The notes beneath the pieces were generated by a model. The model saw nothing but the letters and a program-made list of their open reading frames with translations, was not told the DNA's origin and did no database searches. From Aliiroseovarius sediminis (GTDB lineage Bacteria > Pseudomonadota > Alphaproteobacteria > Rhodobacterales > Rhodobacteraceae): a stretch of DNA of 64,000 bases. The translations under genes were made by a program, and so were the position numbers. Shown here one piece after another: positions 1 to 7,375 of this stretch (position 1 is its first letter; every line of letters begins with the position of its first letter). The DNA is taken from positions 124,001-188,000 of the forward strand of contig NZ_JALBYP010000038.1 of NCBI RefSeq assembly GCF_022678485.1, given 5' to 3'.

Positions 1-1405
1 TGGCACTTCCGTCGCCGCCGGGGCCATTGCCGCCGTCGCCGCCGTCGCCGTCACCGCCGTCACCGCCGATACCACCCGAGCCGTTTCCACCGAACGCGTC
101 ACCACCGGTGCCGTCGCCACCGTCACCACCGTCGCCGCCGTCGCCGTCGCCACTACCGCCGTCGCCGCCGGTTGCGTCGCCGCCATAACCGCCGTCACCG
201 GTTGTCGAGTCGCCGCCTGTGCCGTCGCCGCCATCGCCGCCGATGCCACCGCCAGCGTTACCGCCGGCTGCATTGCCGCCGTCACCGCCGTCACCGCCAC
301 CGCCGTCGCCGCCTGTGCCATTGCCGCCGTCGCCGCCGTCGCCACCGTCGCCATCGCCGCCGTCACCACCTGTGCCATAGCCACCGGTGGCATTACCAGC
401 TGCGGTGCTTGTGACGGGACCGTCATTGGCGTTGCTGTCAGATGCAGAATCGCCGCTGTCCCCGCCGGTGCCTTCGGTGTTGTTGTCGCTTTTGGCTTCG
501 CCGGTTGCGTCACTGTTGGCGTTGGCGTTTCCGCTGTCTCCGCCATTGCTGCTGCCGTGGTTGCCGCTTAGACCAAGGCCAACGCCAAGGCCAAGAGCAC
601 CAGCATCACCGCTGTCGCCCCCATCACCGGATGTGGCATCGGCGTCGCCGCCGTCACCGCTTGCTCCGCCTGACGCGTGGGACATTCCGCCAAGCGCCAT
701 GCCTCCGTTAGCGTCCCCGGCCGAAGCATCAGCGTGCCCGCCGCCGTCACCGGTTGCGGTATCATTGCCAATGCCGTCCCCGGCAGTTGCGGTGCCGCCA
801 TTAGCATTGCCGTTCTGGGTGAAGTCACCATTGTTGCTAACATTGGCTTCGCCCAAGTGGTCATCATCGGACAGGTAAGCTTCCTGCACGTTGACGATCC
901 CCGTGTCATTACCTGCACCAAAATTAGCCTTGGTCAGGATGTCGCCAATATCGTCACCGGGATCCAGGGCAATATCACCACCGGCGGTCACGACATTTTC
1001 GACAGTTCCGTCTTTGACATCAATGTCCACGACATCATCATCGCGTGGAATCCACTCGCCGCCGCCAAAATCAATGTTGACCGCGTTGGAATTGTCGTTG
1101 CTGTCGTCGCCGCCATTGTTCTGGCTTTGATCCGAACTGGAACTGGTTTGCTGTTGCTGACCCTGATCTTGCCCTTGACCCTGATCTTGCCCTTGGCCCT
1201 GATCCTGACCTTGGCCCTGATCGTTTGAATTGTTGTTTTCATCCGACGTGTCGACTTGCTGCTGTTGCTGTTGCTGCTGTGCGTCCACGTCGATATCGGC
1301 CTGATCGATGTTGATGTCTGCATCAACGTCAAAATCGGCATTCTCTACCCCCACTTCGCCGACGACGAATTGGTTGTTGCTTGAGTGTCCTCTGTCTTTA
1401 GACAT
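1..1405 (-). CDS. Gly-Asp repeat low-complexity protein (5' part, runs off the window)
   Basis: An open frame runs on the minus strand from an ATG at 1405 to the window edge without a stop (468 codons). AGAGGAA lies a few bases upstream as ribosome binding site. The N-terminus (about residues 1-45) is strongly acidic with alternating Asp/Val/Ile. A run of eight Gln follows, then a Gly-Gln-Asp-Gln repeat block near residues 60-90, then a more normal acidic stretch to about 200, and from there on almost pure Gly/Asp/Asn/Ala/Thr/Ser repeats of the form GGDGGDG. There is no obvious signal peptide or membrane segment in the part seen. The composition resembles PGRS-like or matrix/adhesin-type repeat proteins, but I recognise no named family. 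Secretion as a surface or matrix protein is inference. The neighbouring LuxR gene is transcribed divergently. Confidence is in the gene being real, not in a function. Confidence 0.75.
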   Translation of the reverse strand, partial: MSKDRGHSSNNQFVVGEVGVENADFDVDADINIDQADIDVDAQQQQQQQQVDTSDENNNSNDQGQGQDQGQGQDQGQGQDQGQQQQTSSSSDQSQNNGGDDSNDNSNAVNIDFGGGEWIPRDDDVVDIDVKDGTVENVVTAGGDIALDPGDDIGDILTKANFGAGNDTGIVNVQEAYLSDDDHLGEANVSNNGDFTQNGNANGGTATAGDGIGNDTATGDGGGHADASAGDANGGMALGGMSHASGGASGDGGDADATSGDGGDSGDAGALGLGVGLGLSGNHGSSNGGDSGNANANSDATGEAKSDNNTEGTGGDSGDSASDSNANDGPVTSTAAGNATGGYGTGGDGGDGDGGDGGDGGNGTGGDGGGGDGGDGGNAAGGNAGGGIGGDGGDGTGGDSTTGDGGYGGDATGGDGGSGDGDGGDGGDGGDGTGGDAFGGNGSGGIGGDGGDGDGGDGGNGPGGDGSA

Positions 1406-2155
1406 AACTAAATTCCTCTACTGATGCCCTGAGACGCCACCAGTCTGTCCAAAGTGGCCAATCTGCGGGCATGTTTGATTTTTGGTTTGTGAGATTGCGG
1501 ACGAGGACATTTGCAAATGCAGATGACACCCATCCACTGGCTGCTTAACGCGCGACGATCACCCCCTTTTGGATGCCGGTCGAAGTCCGTGCGGACGGCT
1601 GCGAATATATCGTTAAGCGCCCTGTAATACGGGCATTCGACCTGGCTGTTTAAAAATGTGTTCAACAAACTGACGTTCGGCGTCGAAAATATCTGACGCT
1701 GAACAAGCTTGAATTTCCGCGGATCGAAAAGACAGTCGGATAAAGTGCTTATTGTTCCATGTCTTTGAAACGGTGGGGCTTTTGCTGGAAAGTAAATGGA
1801 AAGGCGGCTCTGACAGCAAGCTCTGGGTCAACAGATGCGCGCGGTTGTGCGATTCGAACTAAATCGAATGTCGGGGTACTGCACCTATAAGGCGATCTGC
1901 CGGTCCGCGGGCCGATTTGGGCTATATCAAACTGTTTAGATCTGCCTTCGGAGCCGTAACAAAGTTGTCCGACACACCCAAATCGTGATATAGAGGTTCA
2001 CATTCTGTATGATTTTTAACTGATTATTTAAGCATTACTGCTCGCGATTGCGGGTAATTGTTAGAAAATGCCGCGATGCATTGGGTCACGCTCGGCCGGT
2101 GCGTTCCAGCCTGGGTGGTCAGCACGGTCTGTGATCGCGGCTAGGGGGAAGAAAA
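1406..2155. other. 750-bp intergenic region between divergent genes
   Basis: No convincing gene is seen. Two short minus-strand frames (1408-1668 and 1613-1831) lack good ribosome binding sites and recognisable content. The part from about 1980 to 2060 is AT-rich and probably holds the promoters of the LuxR gene and/or the repeat-protein gene. A long divergent intergenic region next to a LuxR-type regulator fits a regulated surface-protein gene, but no operator could be recognised. Confidence 0.4.
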
Positions 2156-2938
2156 ATGTTATTACAGCAAGAGGAGAGGGGCGTTCAGGGCGCCCAACAA
2201 GCACCGCACCTGACACATACTGACAGCGCTGTTCTGATATTTCTGGGCAGCAGCATGATATTTTCCGACCGATTGCTCAGAACGCTTGAGTTCGAGTTCA
2301 AGGACATCACCGTCCTGCGGGTCCGTTCCGTTTCTGATCTTGATACGCTTGATCACCGCATCAAGCTTGCAGCGAAACTCATCATCTTTGACGAGGCCGA
2401 GATGGACATGCTTCTGCGTTCCAACGGAAACCTTGATCCAACCTATCATGATGCTGGCAAGGTGCTGGCATATTCGTCCGCCAAGATGGGGCGCGACCTA
2501 CGGGAAAATGCCCGCAGGTCTGGATTGGCCCCGAAGATGCGGTTTCTGCCGATGAATGCGTCGCTTGATGCTTGGTTGGCCGCGCTGCGGCTGTTGATCT
2601 TGGGAGAGGCATTTGTCCCGGCGGAGCTTTTGGAAAAAAGTGACAAGATGCGACCGGAACCGGATAGGCCCGGCGTTGTGAATGGTGGTGAGCGGACGCA
2701 AAGTCGGGGGCCCTCGAAACCGCTGCCAAATCTTACGGCCCGTGAAGTCGAGGTCTTGGATCTGGTGTCCAACGGGCTGCCAAACAAGACAATAGCCCAC
2801 AGGCTTGCACTTTCCGAGCATACCGTGAAGCTGCATGTTCACCACGTATTCGGCAAGCTTAACGTCCATAACAGGGCAAGCGCAACAAACTGGTATCTAT
2901 CGCATCGTGATGGCCTTCGACCGCTGGACAACAGGTGA
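2156..2938 (+). CDS. LuxR-family transcriptional regulator
   Basis: This is a 260-residue protein. The C-terminal 65 residues form a GerE/LuxR helix-turn-helix: LTAREVEVLDLVSNGLPNKT is followed by IAHRLALSEHTVKLHVHHVF, the usual two DNA-contacting helices. The N-terminal 150 residues carry no recognisable autoinducer-binding or receiver signature; an aspartate-containing receiver-like fold cannot be excluded. The ATG at 2156 is preceded by AGGGGGAA at a good distance. The gene is divergent from the giant repeat protein and is followed after 3 bases by a hypothetical gene, so the two are probably co-transcribed. It may control the repeat protein in the way CsgD-like regulators control matrix genes, which is inference from position only. 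Confidence 0.85.
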   Translation: MLLQQEERGVQGAQQAPHLTHTDSAVLIFLGSSMIFSDRLLRTLEFEFKDITVLRVRSVSDLDTLDHRIKLAAKLIIFDEAEMDMLLRSNGNLDPTYHDAGKVLAYSSAKMGRDLRENARRSGLAPKMRFLPMNASLDAWLAALRLLILGEAFVPAELLEKSDKMRPEPDRPGVVNGGERTQSRGPSKPLPNLTAREVEVLDLVSNGLPNKTIAHRLALSEHTVKLHVHHVFGKLNVHNRASATNWYLSHRDGLRPLDNR

Positions 2939-2941
2939 ACG

Positions 2942-3463
2942 ATGTCATCTACGGACAAGACCAAAGGCCGAGATCAGGATCAGAACGATTTTGACCGTTT
3001 TCTGTTGCTGTTGGGGCGGTTGAACTACAGTTGGACCAATACCGAAAGCCTTTTGATCCATCTGATCGCCGGGTTGTCGCGAACGGATAAAGAAACTGCG
3101 GTCGTCATCTTCCTGACGCTCAATACGACGCGGGCGCGCACTGATCTGGTCGAGCGTTTGTCCAAGCTTGATCGCGTTGGCCAAGAAGAACGCGAGGCCG
3201 TGCTAACAGTCACCCGCCGCATCAAACAGCTGTCGGGGCTGAGAAACAGATACAATCATTGTATTTATTCATTTGATTCCAAAAGCGGGGACATCTCGAC
3301 CATTCGGATGCGGGTGGCGGACCGCAAAAACCAGATCAAAGTCGGCGAGATCACAGCCCTTGATGGCCGTACCATTGATGGCATTGACCAATCGCTGGAT
3401 GATTTGACGGCGTTGAATGCGGATGTGTGGGCGCTGATCCAGACATACGGATACCCGGCCTGA
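2942..3463 (+). CDS. hypothetical protein, predicted helical, LuxR-linked
   Basis: This is a 173-residue soluble protein starting 3 bases after the LuxR stop codon, which suggests translational coupling. There is no signal peptide. Residues 20-110 look helical, with a pattern like small HEPN-type or MAE_28990-type helical proteins (a conserved-looking segment is RNRYNHCIYSFD around residue 100). The RNxYNH motif resembles the RxxxxH motif of HEPN domains: R, four residues, then H. I do not recognise a named family, and the HEPN similarity is a weak motif-level inference. No partner nucleotidyltransferase is adjacent. Confidence 0.7.
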   Translation: MSSTDKTKGRDQDQNDFDRFLLLLGRLNYSWTNTESLLIHLIAGLSRTDKETAVVIFLTLNTTRARTDLVERLSKLDRVGQEEREAVLTVTRRIKQLSGLRNRYNHCIYSFDSKSGDISTIRMRVADRKNQIKVGEITALDGRTIDGIDQSLDDLTALNADVWALIQTYGYPA

Positions 3464-3907
3464 AGCCGACACGCGCAAATGATGCGTTTGATAGGCGCAT
3501 GCCCGTATGATCCGCTGTTAAAGGTTGATCTCTGCCGCGCCATTCTTGAAGCGTTCGGCGCTGATGTCCGGCCACGGCAGCAAGGCGTTCCACCGAAACA
3601 TTCTGCCGCATACCTTGCGGCTGCTCGGCGGGATTTTGTCCTGCCCACGCTTACTCTCAATGCACTAAGGTTGCTTTTACCATTGAAAAGTCATGTGTCA
3701 CATCCGTGCGATTTGATAGGTGTTACTGATCTTCAATCCAAGGAAAGTCAGCTCTGATTGTAGTTGCAGGACTGATGCGGGGCGCATGACTGGCGGCTTC
3801 AGAAAAAGCGCGCCCATGGCTGGCGCTTGACTATCCGGCCTTCAGCGTCCGTCAGGCGGCAAAGGCGCGACCAGTGCAAGCGGCCAGTCAAACTTTATGC
3901 GGCGGTA
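3464..3907. other. 444-bp intergenic region
   Basis: No gene is supported. A plus-strand frame at 3479-3757 (92 codons) has no clear ribosome binding site, no recognised motif and an ordinary shadow-like composition. The region lies between two converging transcripts and could hold terminators, but I see no clear stem followed by a T-run. Confidence 0.35.
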
Positions 3908-4336
3908 TCAGTTGCCCGGCTTGCCGTGATCGGCAAGGCATTCCTCGTGGTCGCGCAGCACCTGAAGAATGCGGCAATCCGCTACCCGGTCGGCATTGCA
4001 CTCGCTCAGCATACGCTGCAGCTCGATGCGCAGCGCCTCGAGCCGGGCGATGCGTGCCTCGACTTCTTTCAACTGCCTCTGAGCCACCGCATCGACCTGC
4101 GCACAGGAACGTTCGGGGCTGTCCGAAAGGTCCAGCAGTTCCCGGATCGCCTCAAGCGAGAAGCCAAGCTCGCGCGCGTGTCGGATAAAGGCGAGGCGGT
4201 CCAACTCTACACCCCCATAGCGGCGCTGGCCGCCCTCGGTGCGGCCCGGCTCTGGCATCAGGCCGATCTGTTCGTAATAGCGGATTGTCTGGACCTTGGT
4301 GCCTGTCCGTTTTGCCATGATGCCGATGGATAACAT
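3908..4336 (-). CDS. MerR-family heavy-metal-responsive regulator
   Basis: This is a regulator of about 142 residues. The N-terminal MerR helix-turn-helix reads IGIMAKRTGTKVQTIRYYEQ, followed by the wing. A long dimerisation helix comes next, and a C-terminal Cys/His cluster near residues 115-138 (ADCRILQVL, then HEECLADH) suits binding of a divalent metal. A Cys near residue 78 (ERSCAQVD) is where ZntR/CadR/PbrR-type sensors have a ligand. The start is placed at 4336 because GAGGG sits about 9 bases upstream; an in-frame ATG at 4351 is an alternative. The gene is divergent from a ZntA-type ATPase, and the shared region has a MerR-type promoter. Likely ligand is Zn, Cd or Pb; which one cannot be told from sequence. 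Confidence 0.9.
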   Translation of the reverse strand: MLSIGIMAKRTGTKVQTIRYYEQIGLMPEPGRTEGGQRRYGGVELDRLAFIRHARELGFSLEAIRELLDLSDSPERSCAQVDAVAQRQLKEVEARIARLEALRIELQRMLSECNADRVADCRILQVLRDHEECLADHGKPGN

Positions 4337-4416
4337 GTGTTTTGCCCTCATAGATCTTCGATTGCAGTGCAGGTGTCTGGCTGCGGTTTATGCGTCCGGA
4401 AACCGCAAGACAGGGC

Positions 4417-4447
4417 TTGAACCTACAGCCGCTGTAGACCCTATACC
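4417..4447 (+). promoter_or_regulatory. MerR-type promoter and operator of the metal ATPase gene
   Basis: A -35 box TTGAAC (4417-4422) and a -10 box TATACC (4442-4447) are separated by 19 bp, the overlong spacing typical of promoters activated by MerR-family proteins. Inside the spacer is a perfect dyad, CTACAG-CCG-CTGTAG (4423-4437). It lies 35 bp upstream of the ATPase start codon and faces that gene. Confidence 0.85.
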
Positions 4448-4481
4448 CAGCTTTGACCACGAATCAAATTGGAGTTTCATC

Positions 4482-6764
4482 ATGGCGGACGGTAGTGCAG
4501 GGCGACGCGAGTGGCGCGTGACAGGTATGGATTGCGGGTCCTGCGCCGCCAAGGTGCGTGGGGCGGTCGAGCGTTTGCCGGGTGTCGCGGATGTCGATGT
4601 CGCGCTGATGACCGAGCGTCTGCGCCTGACGCTCAGCGATGACACAACATCACCCGAAAGTGTTGAAAGGGCCGTGCGTGCAGTTGGTTTTGGTATTTCC
4701 CCCAAAGGGGCGCGACCTGAAAAGCCTGCGGGCGCGTTCGTTCTGCCGGATGGGGCTTTGCCCGCGGCTGCGGGATCGTCTGAGTCTGAGGAGCAAGACC
4801 CGGCACAAGCTGAAAACGCCTTGACACCGTCATGGTATGAGACCTCGAAAGGGCGGTTGGTCATCGGCACCGCGGCGCTGCTCGCGACGGCTTGGGCATC
4901 ACGGCTCATATTTCCGGCAGACATCGCGCATTGGGCATTTGTCCTTGCCACCCTGATCGGAGTCGCCCCCGTGGCGCAGCGTGCGTTTGCCATGGCGCGG
5001 GCAAGGATGCCCTTCACGATTGAGATGCTGATGACGATCGCCGCCGTCGGTGCGCTGGTGATCGGTGAGCCGGCAGAGGCCGCGCTGGTCGTTTTCCTTT
5101 TTGCCGTGGGCGAGTTGCTTGAGGGCGTTTCAGCCGGCAAGGCGCGCGACAGCATTCGCGCGCTCGCAAAACTTGTGCCCAAGACGGCTTGGCTTGAGGT
5201 GGGTGGCAAGGTGGGCGAGGTGCCTGCCGATAAACTCGTCGTCGGCCAGATCGTGCAGGTCCGGCCCGGCGACCGCATCGCCTGCGACGGCGAGGTGATC
5301 AGCGGCACCTCCGGCGTTGATGAAAGCCCCGTGACTGGTGAAAGTGTCCCCACCCTCAAGGAGCCGGGTGCGGAGGTTTTTGCAGGGTCGATCAATGCGG
5401 AGGCACTGTTGCGCGTCCGGGTCACCAAGGCGGCAGAGGACAACACCATCGCCCGCATCGTCCGCCTTGTTGAGGAGGCGGAGAGCGCCCGCGCACCGAC
5501 CGAACGCTTCATCGACCGGTTCAGCCGCGTCTACATGCCGGCCGTGGTCGGTGTCGCGCTTCTGGTGGCCATCGTCCCGCCGATGGTCTTTGGGCAGGCC
5601 TGGGGGGAATGGGTCTATCGGGCGCTGGCCCTGCTATTGATCGGCTGCCCCTGTGCGTTGGTGATTTCTGTGCCGGCGTCAATCACGTCGGCCTTGTCTA
5701 CCGGCGCGCGCAACGGTCTGTTGATGAAGGGCGGTGCCGTGATCGAGGCGGCGGCACGGACCACCCATGTTGCCTTTGACAAGACCGGGACGCTGACCCA
5801 AGGCCAACCCGTCGTGACTGATCTTTTGGCGCTGATCGGGAACAAAGATGACCTGCTGGCCCTTGCTGCTGGCGTCGAAAGCGGCGCGAGCCATCCGCTG
5901 GGCCAAGCCATCTGCGCCGAGGCCGAGCGGCAGGGTGTTCAGGCGGCGGCGGCCACGGAAGGTCGCGCGCTGCCGGGCAAGGGCGCTGAAGCGACGATCA
6001 GCGGTGCGCTTGTTCGTGTCGGCTCACCCCGACTGGCGGCAGAGCGCGGCGCGCTCGCGGGTGATCTGCAAAGTCGCGTCGCATCGCTTGAAGCCGAGGG
6101 CAAGACTGTGGTGGTCGTGCTGCGCGAGGATGTGCCCCAAGGTCTTATCGCGCTGCGTGACGAGCCGCGCAGTGATGCAGCATCCGGCGTGGCGCAGCTT
6201 CGCGCCCTCGGAATCACGCCGCTCATGCTGACCGGTGATAACAGGCGCACCGCCCATGCCATCGCCGCGGGGCTTGGAATGGAGCAGCGGTCCGAGCTTA
6301 TGCCGGAGGACAAGGTCGCGGCGATCCGCGACCTGGCGTCCCAGGCAAAGGTGATGATGATCGGCGACGGGATCAATGATGCCCCCGCGCTTGCGTCCGC
6401 ACATGTTGGCGTCGCGATGGGATCTGGTACTGATGTTGCGCTGGAAACGGCCGACGCGGCGATCCTGCGTGACCGCGTTGCCGATGTGGCGGGCATGATC
6501 CGCCTTGCCCGTGCGGGCATGGCCAATATCCGCCAGAACATCGCCATCGCTTTGGGACTGAAGGCGGTATTCCTTGTGACCACAGTGCTTGGGATCACCG
6601 GCCTTTGGATCGCGATCCTCGCCGATACCGGGGCCACTGTGCTGGTCACGCTGAACGCCTTGCGGCTGCTGCTTTTCCAACCATCTGACCCTGCTGTATT
6701 GTCTAGCCGATCCACCGAGACCATATCAGACACCGTTCGCAACAACGCATCCGCAACAACCTGA
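4482..6764 (+). CDS. zntA: Zn/Cd/Pb-translocating P1B-type ATPase (ZntA type)
   Basis: This is a 760-residue heavy-metal efflux pump of the inner membrane that exports Zn, Cd or Pb using ATP. An N-terminal metal-binding domain has GMDCGSCAAKV (Cys about 18 and 21). The membrane metal site CPC is near residue 389, the phosphorylation motif DKTGTLT near 433, an SHPLGQ motif follows, then LTGDN and GDGINDAPAL. The C-terminal ADTGATVLVTLNALRLL holds the Asp conserved in the Zn/Cd/Pb subgroup, which argues against a copper pump. The start is set at 4482, with GGAG about 8 bases upstream, not at the longer frame from 4296, because the upstream extension would run over the MerR promoter. The stop is followed 12 bp later by the DUF411 gene. 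Confidence 0.95.
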   Translation: MADGSAGRREWRVTGMDCGSCAAKVRGAVERLPGVADVDVALMTERLRLTLSDDTTSPESVERAVRAVGFGISPKGARPEKPAGAFVLPDGALPAAAGSSESEEQDPAQAENALTPSWYETSKGRLVIGTAALLATAWASRLIFPADIAHWAFVLATLIGVAPVAQRAFAMARARMPFTIEMLMTIAAVGALVIGEPAEAALVVFLFAVGELLEGVSAGKARDSIRALAKLVPKTAWLEVGGKVGEVPADKLVVGQIVQVRPGDRIACDGEVISGTSGVDESPVTGESVPTLKEPGAEVFAGSINAEALLRVRVTKAAEDNTIARIVRLVEEAESARAPTERFIDRFSRVYMPAVVGVALLVAIVPPMVFGQAWGEWVYRALALLLIGCPCALVISVPASITSALSTGARNGLLMKGGAVIEAAARTTHVAFDKTGTLTQGQPVVTDLLALIGNKDDLLALAAGVESGASHPLGQAICAEAERQGVQAAAATEGRALPGKGAEATISGALVRVGSPRLAAERGALAGDLQSRVASLEAEGKTVVVVLREDVPQGLIALRDEPRSDAASGVAQLRALGITPLMLTGDNRRTAHAIAAGLGMEQRSELMPEDKVAAIRDLASQAKVMMIGDGINDAPALASAHVGVAMGSGTDVALETADAAILRDRVADVAGMIRLARAGMANIRQNIAIALGLKAVFLVTTVLGITGLWIAILADTGATVLVTLNALRLLLFQPSDPAVLSSRSTETISDTVRNNASATT

Positions 6765-6776
6765 AAGGATATACCA

Positions 6777-7244
6777 ATGACTCTTACCCGACGCGCCATG
6801 ATAGCTTGCACCGCGAGCTTTGCTGTTGCCGCACCACTTGCGGGGATGGCGCTGTCAGCGCCTGCGATCCATGTCCTTCAAGATCCGAACTGCGGATGCT
6901 GCACAGCCTGGATCGAAATCCTGCACGAGGATGGTTTTATCGTCACGACAGAGCGCAGCTTCGGCACACGGTTGATCAAGCACAAGCTCGAGAACGGCAT
7001 CCCCCAAGGTATGACCTCGTGCCATACTGGCGAGATTGAAGGCTACATGATCGAAGGACATGTGCCGACGGCTGACATTCGCAGGCTCTTGGTCGAGCGC
7101 CCGGATGCGGTCGGTCTCGCCGTTCCCGGTATGCCTTATGGATCACCGGGCATGGGGCCCGAAGAAAACCGCGATGCCTATGATGTGTTCCTGATCCGGA
7201 AGGACGGCAGCACCGAGGTCTTCTCGCACTACGAGGCTGCGTGA
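6777..7244 (+). CDS. DUF411 family exported metal-associated protein
   Basis: This is a 155-residue protein with an N-terminal export signal (TRRAM followed by a hydrophobic stretch and Ala-rich cleavage region, Tat-like because of the paired Arg). The mature part opens with DPNCGCCTAWIEIL, the CxCC motif of DUF411 proteins, and has MTSCHTGEIEGYMIEGHVP, also typical of that family. DUF411 genes are commonly found with metal resistance genes. Its position 12 bp after zntA, with AAAGGA as ribosome binding site, puts it under the same MerR promoter. A role in periplasmic metal binding is inferred; the exact function is not established. Confidence 0.88.
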   Translation: MTLTRRAMIACTASFAVAAPLAGMALSAPAIHVLQDPNCGCCTAWIEILHEDGFIVTTERSFGTRLIKHKLENGIPQGMTSCHTGEIEGYMIEGHVPTADIRRLLVERPDAVGLAVPGMPYGSPGMGPEENRDAYDVFLIRKDGSTEVFSHYEAA

Positions 7245-7375
7245 CGCGAACCGAATGGACAAGTCGGCCATCGGTGACGCGATGATACGCATCGCAATGC
7301 CGATGGCCTGTTAAGGTGCGCGCAGGGTATACAGATCGCAGTTAACGCCTGTTCAATTTGGTAATAGAAAAACTG

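Noticed and set aside
1-700. CRISPR-like or satellite-like repeat pattern of GCC/GTC triplets
   Set aside because: The period is 3 and in phase with the Gly-Asp codons; there are no spacers of constant length, so it is coding low complexity, not a CRISPR array.
172-1228. Several overlapping plus-strand frames rich in Arg, Ser, Pro or Val
   Set aside because: They are antisense readings of the Gly-Asp repeat gene; the GGC/GAC triplets make other frames open by composition. The minus frame has a proper ribosome binding site and uninterrupted length.
3479-3757. 92-codon plus-strand frame
   Set aside because: No ribosome binding site, no recognised motif, and it lies in a convergent intergenic region.
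5939-6811. Long minus-strand frame (290 codons) inside zntA, also 4388-5512
   Set aside because: Shadows of a well-supported P-type ATPase gene; their translations are Ser/Arg/Ala-rich without motifs.
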